From: Avibacterium paragallinarum
Lineage (GTDB): Bacteria; Pseudomonadota; Gammaproteobacteria; Enterobacterales; Pasteurellaceae
NCBI RefSeq assembly: GCF_900450705.1
Contig: NZ_UGHK01000001.1
Span: 62,001-126,000, forward strand
DNA length: 64,000 nucleotides
Direction: 5' to 3'
Part shown: piece by piece, positions 39,765 through 46,831 of the stretch
How the letters are laid out: each line of letters begins with the position of its first letter
Position numbering within the stretch: the stretch's first letter is position 1
The notes under the pieces: model-generated
The model's input: the letters and a program-made list of their open reading frames with translations, nothing else
Told to the model about the DNA's origin: nothing
The model's database searches: none
Translations under genes and position numbers: made by a program

Positions 39765-39984
39765 AATGACGGCTAAACCAGTAAACCAAGTTGACTTGAT
39801 GTTCTTTACTCTTTGCATAGGTAAATTCTTCAACGTAAGGCAAAAAACGCTGTTCAATCAGCGTGTAACGAGAAAAATCAATTTTATGCAAGATGAAATT
39901 TAATCGTTTTTTAAGCGATTTATGAATGCCTTTAAACACGGTTTTTTGATGTTTTTTGGCAAATTTAACAATCACAGGATCCAT
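39550..39984 (-). CDS. Minus-strand open frame of unknown function between transposase genes A and B
   Basis: 144 residues, MDPVIVKFAKKHQKTVFKGIHKSLKKRL..., very basic. The first 70 codons lie in an A/T-rich gap with no good plus-strand gene and have a strong ribosome site (GGAGTAACTT, before the ATG at 39984). The remaining codons are antisense to the coiled-coil gene and may be fortuitous. It could be an inserted moron gene or a fragment. A 45-codon plus-strand frame at 39766-39903 is the alternative reading. Confidence 0.4.
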   Translation of the reverse strand: MDPVIVKFAKKHQKTVFKGIHKSLKKRLNFILHKIDFSRYTLIEQRFLPYVEEFTYAKSKEHQVNLVYWFSRHFKIPPKDVYLLLLFAKWRYLTRLDSLSTRLAKSGEVSYRQEIVQSIPTFLQRYSRLAFQVERQLPRFLWLD

Positions 39985-40016
39985 AAGTTACTCCAGTGGA
40001 ACAAGAGGACAAAAAA

Positions 40017-40940
40017 ATGACAGAAATTATTGAACAAATCAAGCAAATTATTGAAAGCGGTGAGATTGCTCAAGCGGCACTGGCGAGAGAGGTTGATTTA
40101 AGCGGTGGCGCGTTGTCTAGCTTTTTAAATGGCAAGTATAAAGGGGATAACCAGAAAATTCGTCAGGTTTTAGAAAATTGGTTAGAACAACGTGAAATCA
40201 AACGCAGCCAATTTATCTCTGCCCCTGATTTTATCGAAACGCCAACCGCGAAGCTGATCCACACCATCATTAGCTATGCGCACGCGTTAGGTTGTATCAC
40301 CACCGTATTTGGAATGAGTGGCGCAGGCAAAACCGTCGCGGCGCGAGAATACCAAAAACGCCACCGTAATGTATGGCTGGTTACCGCTAGCCCAAGCCGT
40401 GCTAGCCTTGCGGAAATGCTCTACGAAATCGCTCTTGCTTTAGGCGTTGGTGAACCGCCGAAGCGAAAAGCCGCCCTTGTACGCTTAATCGAAGCACGAA
40501 TGAAAGATACTAAAGGCTTGTTGATTATTGACGAAGCGGATCACCTTTCTTACGAAACCTTGGAGGAGCTCCGACTTATTAAGGAAGCCTGCGACATTGG
40601 AATGACCTTAATCGGCAACGACAAGGTTTACACCCGTATGCGTGGCGGCATTAACCAAAGCCACGATTTTGCCCGCCTTTGGTCGCGTAGTGCGAAAAAC
40701 GAAAGCATTCAGCATTGCAAAAAAGAAGACATTGTCGCCATTGCCAATGCGTGGCAACTGGATACCACAGATAAAAAACTGATCAGCTTATTAGCAGAAA
40801 CCGGCAAGCGAGGTGGTGGCTTACGCATTTTAACCCAAGTGCTACGCCTTGCGTGGTTTAGTGCCAACGGCGACAACAAACGCCTTGATTATGACTACAT
40901 TTTAGCGGCGAAAAATGAATTGCAAGGGGGAACGGTATGA
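40017..40940 (+). CDS. Mu-type AAA+ transposition protein B
   Basis: 307 residues. N-terminal helix-turn-helix (IAQAALAREVDLSGGALSSFLNGKYKGD), Walker A GMSGAGKTVAAREY (about residue 100), Walker B LLIIDEADHLS. It binds target DNA and activates transposase A. Start ATG at 40017 follows AAGAGGACAA. Confidence 0.95.
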   Translation: MTEIIEQIKQIIESGEIAQAALAREVDLSGGALSSFLNGKYKGDNQKIRQVLENWLEQREIKRSQFISAPDFIETPTAKLIHTIISYAHALGCITTVFGMSGAGKTVAAREYQKRHRNVWLVTASPSRASLAEMLYEIALALGVGEPPKRKAALVRLIEARMKDTKGLLIIDEADHLSYETLEELRLIKEACDIGMTLIGNDKVYTRMRGGINQSHDFARLWSRSAKNESIQHCKKEDIVAIANAWQLDTTDKKLISLLAETGKRGGGLRILTQVLRLAWFSANGDNKRLDYDYILAAKNELQGGTV

Positions 40941-41242
40941 AACGCACCACATTAACCCACCCAAACCCTGTTTTACGAGGCAATAACGAGATGGTGTTGA
41001 ACTACCTAAGCCAAGTGCAAAAGTGCATTAGAAAGCTGGAAGAAATGGGCTTGCACGTGATTAATGTGCATTTTGAACATATCAAACCAAAAGTGCGGGT
41101 GCAACCCAACCATAACACCAAAGAACTAGAAAAAACCGCTCGAGCGATGCGGTATATCCTCGGCAATGATGGACAACGCTTTGACGAGTGGCAAATGATG
41201 GTGGAAGGCATTAAGGTGGTTTGGAGGAGTTATGTCCAGTAA
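40937..41242 (+). CDS. Conserved Mu-like early protein of unknown function
   Basis: 101 residues, overlaps the end of B (ATGA). Sequence includes LSQVQKCIRKLEEMGLHVINVHFEHIKPKVRVQPN. No recognised domain. Tight coupling to B suggests the early operon. Confidence 0.7.
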   Translation: MKRTTLTHPNPVLRGNNEMVLNYLSQVQKCIRKLEEMGLHVINVHFEHIKPKVRVQPNHNTKELEKTARAMRYILGNDGQRFDEWQMMVEGIKVVWRSYVQ

Positions 41243-41444
41243 AAAGAAAGGAAAGGTCGTTTATGCCCTTTATCGCGGTGAAACCAACCTTGGTGATGGT
41301 ACAGCCGCAGAATTGGCAAAACGGTTAAATAAAAACCGCAATTATATCCCGACGCTCGCCTGCAAAAGAACGCACAGGTTAGCAGAGAATAACCCAAACC
41401 GCTTAATGGCAATCAAAATCGGTTATACCACCGATGAACTATAA
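41232..41444 (+). CDS. Small phage protein of unknown function
   Basis: 70 residues, basic, overlapping the preceding gene by 11 bases. The part DGTAAELAKRLNKNRNYIPTLACKRTH resembles a short helix-turn-helix, so DNA binding is possible but not shown. Confidence 0.6.
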   Translation: MSSKKKGKVVYALYRGETNLGDGTAAELAKRLNKNRNYIPTLACKRTHRLAENNPNRLMAIKIGYTTDEL

Positions 41445-41454
41445 GGAGAAAAAA

Positions 41455-41655
41455 ATGAAAAAACTCACCCTAATTTGCACCGCACTTTTATTGGCAGGGT
41501 GTGATGGACAAACCCGTGCCAAGTTTACCGACGTGCGAATTGCGGAAATTTGCAAAGGTGGCGTGGTGTATTTAGTTGTTAATAACGGCGGCATCACCCC
41601 AAAAATCAACGGCAATTATGACGTTTATACCTGTAATCAATCAGCTAACCCATAG
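41455..41655 (+). CDS. Small phage lipoprotein
   Basis: 66 residues. A lipoprotein signal MKKLTLICTALLLAGC with a clear lipobox is followed by a 50-residue polar domain (DVRIAEICKGGVVYLVVNNGG). Start at 41455 has AAGGAGAAAAAA upstream. A lipoprotein in the early operon is a candidate superinfection-exclusion factor; no direct evidence. Confidence 0.75.
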   Translation: MKKLTLICTALLLAGCDGQTRAKFTDVRIAEICKGGVVYLVVNNGGITPKINGNYDVYTCNQSANP

Positions 41656-41664
41656 GAGAAAACA

Positions 41665-42171
41665 ATGAGTAAAACCAGACTAAAAAGCGACACCATCCGC
41701 TATCAAACCCGAGAAGAAGTGGAGATTGCGATTAAAGATATTGGCGATTTGCAACGTGAGTTACAACGCCTTGCAACCCACCAAAATGACGAATTGGCGG
41801 CGATTACCGAAAAATATGCCCCAAAAATCACCGCTCTTCAGGAGCAAATGAAGCCTTTACAAAAAGCTATCGAAGTGTGGTGTGAAGCCAACCGTGCGGA
41901 GCTGACACAAAACGGTAAAACGAAAACGGGCAGCTTTAACACGGGTGAGGTGCAATGGCGACAACGTCCACCGAGTGTATCAATCCGCAAAGCGGACGAA
42001 GTGTTGGCAAGATTGCGTGCGTTAGGATTAACTCAGTTTATCCGCACCAAAGAAGAGCCAAACAAAGAAGCCATGCTTGCCGAACCGAATATTGCTTCAA
42101 CTATCGCGGACATTACGATTAAAACTGCGGTAGAAGATTTTGTGATTAAACCCTTTGAACAGGAGGTGTAA
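41665..42171 (+). CDS. gam: Host-nuclease inhibitor Gam
   Basis: 168 residues. Pattern EVEIAIKDIGDLQRELQRLATHQNDELAAITEKYAPKI with QEQMKPLQKAIEVWCEANR and KTGSFNTGEVQWRQRPP is that of Mu Gam, which coats DNA ends and blocks RecBCD-type nucleases; it is related to Ku. Confidence 0.94.
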   Translation: MSKTRLKSDTIRYQTREEVEIAIKDIGDLQRELQRLATHQNDELAAITEKYAPKITALQEQMKPLQKAIEVWCEANRAELTQNGKTKTGSFNTGEVQWRQRPPSVSIRKADEVLARLRALGLTQFIRTKEEPNKEAMLAEPNIASTIADITIKTAVEDFVIKPFEQEV

Positions 42172-42249
42172 ATGGACGATGTGATTGTAATGCTGGGGTA
42201 TTTTGTCTTAATGGGGTGGCTGATGTGGCTGGTGTTTAAATCAATTTAA
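42172..42249 (+). CDS. Tiny single-span membrane peptide
   Basis: 25 residues, MDDVIVMLGYFVLMGWLMWL..., nearly all hydrophobic. It starts directly after the gam stop with AGGAGGTGTAA as ribosome site, which argues that it is translated. Function unknown. Confidence 0.55.
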   Translation: MDDVIVMLGYFVLMGWLMWLVFKSI

Positions 42250-42305
42250 AGCCCTTTTCAACGCTCTTTAAACCTGATTAAGGGGCGTTTATAAAGTGTT
42301 TTAAA
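42235..42305. repeat. Phased TTTAAA-like array after the membrane peptide
   Basis: TTTAAA or close variants start at 42235, 42245, 42256, 42267, 42277, 42288 and 42300, that is every 10-12 bases over seven turns. The stretch 42250-42321 has no gene. Confidence 0.6.
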
Positions 42306-42321
42306 TCAAAAAATAGGAGCA

Positions 42322-42501
42322 ATGACAATGAATTATCACGCTGAAATAGACGTTAAATTGACTTTGGGTATTGAAGCTGAAACCAAAGACGATGCGATAT
42401 GTTATATCCAAGAACGACTAGCAGAAATGAGTGAAAATTACGACATCAAAATGAGATATCGAATTAATTTTGTGAATGAGGAATGCGACGATGAAGAATA
42501 A
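42322..42501 (+). CDS. Small phage protein, possible paralogue of the next
   Basis: 59 residues, MTMNYHAEIDVKLTLGIEAETKDDAICYIQERL..., acidic C-terminus. The beta-strand, AE(S/T)-acidic-A, helix pattern resembles the following gene. Ribosome site AGGAGCA is close; the second ATG at 42328 is an alternative start. Confidence 0.55.
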   Translation: MTMNYHAEIDVKLTLGIEAETKDDAICYIQERLAEMSENYDIKMRYRINFVNEECDDEE

Positions 42502-42658
42502 ATATCTTGTCAGAGTTTATGGAATGGTTGAAATCACCGTAGAAGCCGAAAGCATTGAGCAGGCGGCGGAAAAATGTGATTTAAACACCTTAGACCTGAA
42601 TAAATTGCCTCATCAGATTACGGAAATTGACGAGGTTGTGGAGGTTGAAGAACTATGA
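42491..42658 (+). CDS. Small acidic phage protein
   Basis: 55 residues, MKNKYLVRVYGMVEITVEAESIEQAAEKCD..., overlapping the previous gene by 11 bases and sharing the layout of a short beta strand pair followed by EAESxExAA. Unknown function. Confidence 0.55.
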   Translation: MKNKYLVRVYGMVEITVEAESIEQAAEKCDLNTLDLNKLPHQITEIDEVVEVEEL

Positions 42659-42822
42659 CAAAGCAAAAACAAAGCGAACTTGCACTCAAGCTGGAAATGA
42701 TGATCGGACAGCTTCAACAAGCAATGCGAGCGATTAATAGCGGGAATTATATTGCGGCGGGGGTGTATATGGAAATGGTGCAAAACCAACTGCCAAAGGC
42801 GAGATGGCAGGTAAGGGGGTAA
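42655..42822 (+). CDS. Small helical phage protein
   Basis: 55 residues, MTKQKQSELALKLEMMIGQL..., coupled to the previous gene by ATGA overlap. Predicted helical. Unknown function. Confidence 0.5.
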   Translation: MTKQKQSELALKLEMMIGQLQQAMRAINSGNYIAAGVYMEMVQNQLPKARWQVRG

Positions 42823-42824
42823 AG

Positions 42825-43220
42825 ATGAAATCGTTTACATTAGTTTTAACAGCAACCTTTGATTTTTGTGATGATGACGGGGTGAATGATATCGGGTTGA
42901 AATGGTCTAGCACAGACGGAAAAACGTTATCAGATGCTCCCAAAGAGCTTAAGACTGATATTGCGGAATTAATGCGGCACAGTAATTATGCCTTGCCTAT
43001 TTTATCTCCGCTTTTTGAGAAGTTTAGCCAAAACAATGAGCCTGTTATAGCAACTGCAAGGGTAAGCTTTATCGGGGAAAATAAGGATTGGAACCTGAAT
43101 TTTTTCGCACCAGAGAAAACCGAAGCGAACAGATATATCTGCACATTGCTTTTTAGGTTGTTGACGGACAGAAAAGTCTTTTTGCGTGAAGTGAAAGAGC
43201 TTGAAAAGAAGTGGTATTAA
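42825..43220 (+). CDS. Hypothetical phage protein
   Basis: 131 residues from the ATG at 42825, which follows the previous stop by 2 bases (AAGGGGGTAAAG). Contains MKSFTLVLTATFDFCDDDG and a helical C-terminus. No known domain. Confidence 0.6.
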   Translation: MKSFTLVLTATFDFCDDDGVNDIGLKWSSTDGKTLSDAPKELKTDIAELMRHSNYALPILSPLFEKFSQNNEPVIATARVSFIGENKDWNLNFFAPEKTEANRYICTLLFRLLTDRKVFLREVKELEKKWY

Positions 43221-43278
43221 AACACATTGAAGCAGTTATGCTCACAATTGATATAACAGAGAGAAATAAGGGGGAAAA

Positions 43279-43575
43279 ATGAAAAAATTAGATCAACGAA
43301 AAATAATCCAAATTGCTGTGGGTGAATTTACTACCGCTCTATGTAATGATGGGACATTATGGCAATTTAATGCATCGAACCAAAGTTGGACGCGCTATCC
43401 AGAAATCCCTCAAGGTATAACGGATAGCGAATATTACCAAGAAGCCTTAGATAGCGAGATAGACAGCCTATCTTCGAAAGAGCGTCAGATGGGACTTAAC
43501 AAAGATGAACGAGAGTACCTAATGGAAGCTCTCAAAAATTTACGAGAACTTAGGGGGCGGATGAGAATTTTATAG
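43279..43575 (+). CDS. Hypothetical phage protein
   Basis: 98 residues. The N-terminal half IIQIAVGEFTTALCNDGTLWQFN is beta-rich and the rest charged and helical. Ribosome site AAGGGGGAAAA. No recognised family. Confidence 0.6.
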   Translation: MKKLDQRKIIQIAVGEFTTALCNDGTLWQFNASNQSWTRYPEIPQGITDSEYYQEALDSEIDSLSSKERQMGLNKDEREYLMEALKNLRELRGRMRIL

Positions 43576-43643
43576 GAATAAGTAAAACCCATTTACCGCC
43601 CTTTGGTTCAGAGGGCGGAATAATGTGTTTTAAGGGAGGTCTA

Positions 43644-44120
43644 ATGTACACTAAACCCAAATATATTCAGCTTATCCATATCGCCAAGCAAAAGCTCGGT
43701 ATAGATGAGCTTAGCTATCGCACAATGCTAGAACGGCTCACGGGCAAAAGCTCAACGAAGCAAATGACTATTCCCGAGCTCACAAAAGTATACAACGAGC
43801 TAGAGAATAAAGGCTTTAAAAAAACGTCACGTAAAGGGAAATCACCAAGTACTACTCAACTAAAAACTAAAAGCAATATTGCCAAGAAAATCCTTGCACT
43901 TTGGATTGATATGGCACGTAAAGGCATTATTCGAGATGGTTCTGAAAAAGCATTAAATGTGTATATTATGAGGATTGTGAATGAAGTAACGCAAAGGCAA
44001 CGTCCAGATCCCAAAATGCTGTATGTAGGCTTCTTACATACAATAGATAATACAATGGCAACAATTGTTGTCGAGCGACTCAAAAAATGGCAGCAACGGG
44101 TGGAGAGAAAAAATGGATAA
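43644..44120 (+). CDS. gemA: GemA-like regulatory protein (Mu gp16)
   Basis: 158 residues. KPKYIQLIHIAKQKLGIDELSYRTMLERLTGKSSTKQMTIPELTKVYNEL and the later LWIDMARKGIIRDGSEKAL are family-defining for gp16/GemA. In Mu it modulates host gene expression and DNA gyrase activity. The ATG at 43644 has GGGAGGTCTA. Confidence 0.9.
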   Translation: MYTKPKYIQLIHIAKQKLGIDELSYRTMLERLTGKSSTKQMTIPELTKVYNELENKGFKKTSRKGKSPSTTQLKTKSNIAKKILALWIDMARKGIIRDGSEKALNVYIMRIVNEVTQRQRPDPKMLYVGFLHTIDNTMATIVVERLKKWQQRVERKNG

Positions 44121-44547
44121 ACAAACCGATTTATTTGCAGATGATCACGAAGTGCTTGGTCAATTATTAGATAATTTAGACAAAATCCCCGTAGAGGAAT
44201 TAGCAAGCCGCTGGCCGACGACGCTTGCTGAACTTTTAGATGTGATTGCCTGTGAATTGGTACGGCAAGGCGAGTCTAACGAAAATGCAACACGAATTGC
44301 CTCCAAAATAGCGGGGGCAATCGGTCATTATCTTGGCGGAAAATCCACTTATATCCCGACAGGTACAGTATTAAAAGATGCGTTGCGGGACTATTTAATT
44401 TATGAACAGTTTAACGGTAAAAATATCCCCGAATTAATCAGAGAGCATAAGTTGAGCGAAAGCCACATTTATGCGATTATCCGCAGACAGCGGGCGTTAT
44501 TACAACGCCGTTATCAACGTGAGTTGCCCTTCGATAGCAAGGTGTGA
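44113..44547 (+). CDS. mor: Middle operon activator Mor
   Basis: 144 residues. The pattern LAELLDVIACELVRQG, IASKIAGAIGHYLGGKSTYIPTG and IPELIREHKLSESHIYAIIRRQR matches the Mor/C family of dimeric activators that distort DNA at the middle promoter. It overlaps gemA by 8 bases. No separate C gene was seen in the window. Confidence 0.93.
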   Translation: MDKQTDLFADDHEVLGQLLDNLDKIPVEELASRWPTTLAELLDVIACELVRQGESNENATRIASKIAGAIGHYLGGKSTYIPTGTVLKDALRDYLIYEQFNGKNIPELIREHKLSESHIYAIIRRQRALLQRRYQRELPFDSKV

Positions 44548-44578
44548 AGTATCACAAACCCACCTTTTCACGCATTTC

Positions 44579-44617
44579 TTTAAACTCCCTTTAAAGTCAA
44601 TTTAAAGGGAGTTTTTT
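44579..44617 (+). terminator. Terminator hairpin overlapping the amidase ribosome site, with phased TTTAAA
   Basis: AAACTCCCTTTAAA (44582-44595) pairs perfectly with TTTAAAGGGAGTTT (44601-44614), followed by more T, a strong intrinsic terminator after mor. The 3' arm contains AAGGGAG, the ribosome site of the amidase whose ATG is at 44619. TTTAAA occurs at 44579, 44590 and 44601, 11 bases apart. Confidence 0.8.
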
Positions 44618-44618
44618 T

Positions 44619-45164
44619 ATGCCTTTTCCTATTACCAAAATTGTGATCCACTGTTCTGCCACACAGAACGGTAAACCCTTACGCAATGAAAGGCTAACCG
44701 CAGCCCAACGAATTAATCTTTGGCACGCACAGCGTGGTTTTAAGCGTAATCCTATCAACACCAAGCATTTTAACCCGCACTTGCCCCACATCGGCTATCA
44801 CTTTGTGATTGATACGGACGGCACGATTGAAACAGCTCGTCAAGAGGGTGAGAACGGGGCGCACGTTAAAGGGCATAACGCCCATAGCCTAGGTATTTGC
44901 CTTGTAGGTGGTATCAGTATTGATGGTAAAAACTACGGACGCTACACCGCTAAACAATGGTATGCCTTGCATAAGTTACTGAGAGAACTCGAAGCAAAAT
45001 ATCCCGAAGCCCGTATTTGTGGGCATCGTGATTTATCGCCTGATTTGAATGGAGATGGCACGATTACCCCGAATGAGTGGCTAAAAGCCTGCCCGTGTTT
45101 TGATGTATGGACGTGGTTGGACGCTGAAGAAATTATTAACGTCGATCATTTGTTTAAGGAGTAA
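44619..45164 (+). CDS. Endolysin, N-acetylmuramoyl-L-alanine amidase (Amidase_2)
   Basis: 181 residues. Zinc-ligand and fold motifs: KIVIHCSATQNG at the N-terminus, IGYHFVIDTDGTIETAR, NAHSLGICLVGG and the C-terminal CGHRDLSPDLNGDG. Type 2 amidase like T7 lysozyme. Without a signal peptide it needs a holin. First gene of the lysis cluster. Confidence 0.93.
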   Translation: MPFPITKIVIHCSATQNGKPLRNERLTAAQRINLWHAQRGFKRNPINTKHFNPHLPHIGYHFVIDTDGTIETARQEGENGAHVKGHNAHSLGICLVGGISIDGKNYGRYTAKQWYALHKLLRELEAKYPEARICGHRDLSPDLNGDGTITPNEWLKACPCFDVWTWLDAEEIINVDHLFKE

Positions 45165-45166
45165 TT

Positions 45167-45232
45167 ATGGCATATCGCTACCCTAAACCTCGCTTACCTA
45201 AAAATCGTTTCAAAAAACACGGAGGTAAGTAA
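45167..45232 (+). CDS. Tiny basic peptide in the lysis cluster
   Basis: 21 residues, MAYRYPKPRLPKNRFKKHGG then K, ribosome site AAGGAGTAATT. Its last codons double as the GGAGGTAAGT ribosome site of the next gene, so it may be a leader frame for coupling rather than a functional protein. Confidence 0.35.
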   Translation: MAYRYPKPRLPKNRFKKHGGK

Positions 45233-45357
45233 TGAAATATCTATTTAGCTCTGTTTGTATGGGGGCATCAGCCTATTTATTAGGGATAGATAACCCTTGG
45301 GGATTTTGTTTTTTGGCTCTGGGTTTAGTTACCGTTTTGATAGCAAGCCTTTTTTGA
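45232..45357 (+). CDS. Small two-span membrane protein in the lysis cluster
   Basis: 41 residues with two hydrophobic segments separated by GIDNPWG. Start overlaps the preceding stop (TAATG) with GGAGGTAAGT. Could be a holin or antiholin partner; not assignable by sequence alone. Confidence 0.5.
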   Translation: MKYLFSSVCMGASAYLLGIDNPWGFCFLALGLVTVLIASLF

Positions 45358-45377
45358 GTAAGGAGTAAATAACAAGA

Positions 45378-45620
45378 ATGAAACTTAGCGAATTAATTAC
45401 CAACGACAACGGTCGTCTTAGCACCACCGCCTTTATCCAATTTTTCGGGGCGGTTTTAATGGCGTTCATTTTGGCTTATAGCGTCTATTTAGACCGCTCA
45501 AATGTTAGTGAGCTTTTTACGACCTTTGCCCTATTTTGTGGCGGTGGTGTGGCCACCAAAGGCTTTGCCAATGCCCTTAATCGCCGTAAATCTTCACTAC
45601 CACAAGGAGAAGAACAATGA
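45378..45620 (+). CDS. Membrane protein, holin candidate (DUF2644-like)
   Basis: 80 residues. STTAFIQFFGAVLMAFILAYSVYL and LFTTFALFCGGGVATKGF form two membrane segments, and the C-terminus is charged. The pattern and position agree with the DUF2644 proteins of Mu-like prophages of Haemophilus. Start overlaps nothing; its stop overlaps the spanin start. Confidence 0.7.
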   Translation: MKLSELITNDNGRLSTTAFIQFFGAVLMAFILAYSVYLDRSNVSELFTTFALFCGGGVATKGFANALNRRKSSLPQGEEQ

Positions 45621-45871
45621 TGTGGCAGATGTATGCCCTTGCGGGGCTAGGTGCAGTGTTTGTGGCTATTTATGCTCGGTTACATTGGCAAGGAAAAAAA
45701 CTCGCTGAAAAGCAAAAAGAAATCGAAATGGTAAAGGCGGAAGCCCGAGCCGTTGCAGAGGAAATGGAAAATGCAGAAAAAAGCAAACAAATTGAGCAAG
45801 CTAATCGTCGTCTCACTGCTCACGGTGTTGATGACCAGTTGCAGTCAAAGGGTTACTTCCGTGAGGATTAG
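45617..45871 (+). CDS. Inner-membrane spanin (Rz-like, DUF2681 type)
   Basis: 84 residues: one N-terminal membrane span (MYALAGLGAVFVAIYARLHW) followed by a long charged coiled coil (KLAEKQKEIEMVKAEARAVAEEMENAEK). The o-spanin gene begins inside it in the +1 frame, the classic Rz/Rz1 arrangement. Confidence 0.78.
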   Translation: MMWQMYALAGLGAVFVAIYARLHWQGKKLAEKQKEIEMVKAEARAVAEEMENAEKSKQIEQANRRLTAHGVDDQLQSKGYFRED

Positions 45872-45992
45872 TGGTTGCACAGCCTTTGGGCTGATTTACC
45901 CCAACCGTCAAGATACCCTTGAGACCAAACGGCAGGTGTTAAACCATAATTTAGCCTATGAAAAAGTGTGTCAAACAGAGAAAAAACAGTAA
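45771..45992 (+). CDS. Outer-membrane spanin lipoprotein (Rz1-like), nested
   Basis: 73 residues starting within the inner spanin gene: MQKKANKLSKLIVVSLLTVL then MTSC forms a lipoprotein signal with the lipid-modified Cys. The mature part includes ISGCTAFGLIYPNRQDTLETKRQVLNHN. Partner of the inner spanin for fusing the two membranes at lysis. Confidence 0.75.
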   Translation: MQKKANKLSKLIVVSLLTVLMTSCSQRVTSVRISGCTAFGLIYPNRQDTLETKRQVLNHNLAYEKVCQTEKKQ

Positions 45993-46192
45993 TGGATTTA
46001 GCTGATATTACCCAACAACGTGATGAGCAAGCCTATCAACGCTTTTTCGCTCGTCATAAACCCACAACGGTGGATATTCGTGCCGAACGTTTTTGCGTGG
46101 ATTGTGGCGAGCTTATCCCAAAACAAAGAGTCATGGCTGTGCCGCATTGTTGTCGTTGTGTGCATTGTCAGACAAAGGCGGAACGAAGATGA
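45992..46192 (+). CDS. TraR/DksA-type zinc finger protein
   Basis: 66 residues. MDLADITQQRDEQAYQRFFARHKP then the C4 finger CVDCGELIPKQRVMAVPHCCRCVHCQ. Phage TraR proteins bind the secondary channel of RNA polymerase. Start overlaps the o-spanin stop. Confidence 0.88.
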   Translation: MDLADITQQRDEQAYQRFFARHKPTTVDIRAERFCVDCGELIPKQRVMAVPHCCRCVHCQTKAERR

Positions 46193-46497
46193 CAGAGATT
46201 TTAGAGGTGATCCAAAAGCATTGGGGCATTATTTTAACTATCTCGGGGCTGATTGCTTCGCTGTTTTGGTTAAAACTAGATAGTCGCTATGCAAAAAAAC
46301 ACGCTCTAACGGAGTTAAGTCAACGCGTTACCGACATTGAAAATGAAATGCGTCATTTGCCCAGTGCCAAAGATGTATCAGATTTACGTATTGCTTTAGT
46401 TGAAATGAAAGGTGAAGCTAAGGAGCTTCGAGCAGAAACCAAGATGCTTCGGCATTTGGTAGGATTATTGACAGAAAAAGAGGTAAAGAATGGATAA
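46189..46497 (+). CDS. DUF2730-like membrane protein (Mu gp25 position)
   Basis: 102 residues. One membrane span (HWGIILTISGLIASLFWLKL) then a coiled coil (LSQRVTDIENEMRHL, LVEMKGEAKELRAETKML). The TGATG overlap with the preceding gene indicates coupling. Confidence 0.75.
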   Translation: MTEILEVIQKHWGIILTISGLIASLFWLKLDSRYAKKHALTELSQRVTDIENEMRHLPSAKDVSDLRIALVEMKGEAKELRAETKMLRHLVGLLTEKEVKNG

Positions 46498-46786
46498 GTT
46501 TAATATTTTTGCCCAAGACCAGCGGCTTGTTATTTTACGCTCGCTGATTGAGGCGGACTACGATGCTAACGAAAGCATTTTGCAAGATTGTTTAAGTTTA
46601 TATGGGCATGATATTAGCCGAGATAGCCTGCGTAATCACCTAAATTGGCTTGAAGAACAAGGCTTGGTGAGTATTCGCCGACTACTTGATGGCTATATGG
46701 TCGCCACCATTACCACTCGCGGCATTGATGTGGCAAAAGGACGCACAAAAGTTGAGGGCGTGAAACGTCCTGCACCACGTATTTAA
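46490..46786 (+). CDS. Mu gp26-like winged-helix protein
   Basis: 98 residues. QRLVILRSLIEADYDANESILQDCLSLYGHDISRDSLRNHLNWLEEQGLVSI is an ArsR-like winged helix, and TITTRGIDVAKGRTKVEGVKRPAP is the family C-terminus. Overlaps the previous gene by 8 bases. Confidence 0.85.
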   Translation: MDKFNIFAQDQRLVILRSLIEADYDANESILQDCLSLYGHDISRDSLRNHLNWLEEQGLVSIRRLLDGYMVATITTRGIDVAKGRTKVEGVKRPAPRI

Positions 46787-46831
46787 ACCCCATTTAACGC
46801 CAATTTAAACCGCACTTAGAGGATGTTTAAA
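46782..46831. repeat. Phased TTTAAA array upstream of the small terminase gene
   Basis: Five units start at 46782 (TTTAAA), 46793 (TTTAAC), 46804 (TTTAAA), 46815 (CTTAGA) and 46826 (TTTAAA): exactly 11 bases each. The last overlaps the ATG of the terminase small subunit gene at 46831. Confidence 0.75.

Noticed and set aside
39766-39903. A 45-codon plus-strand gene between the coiled-coil gene and B
   Set aside because: Poor ribosome site and no recognisable features; the opposite strand has the better start signal. Not excluded.
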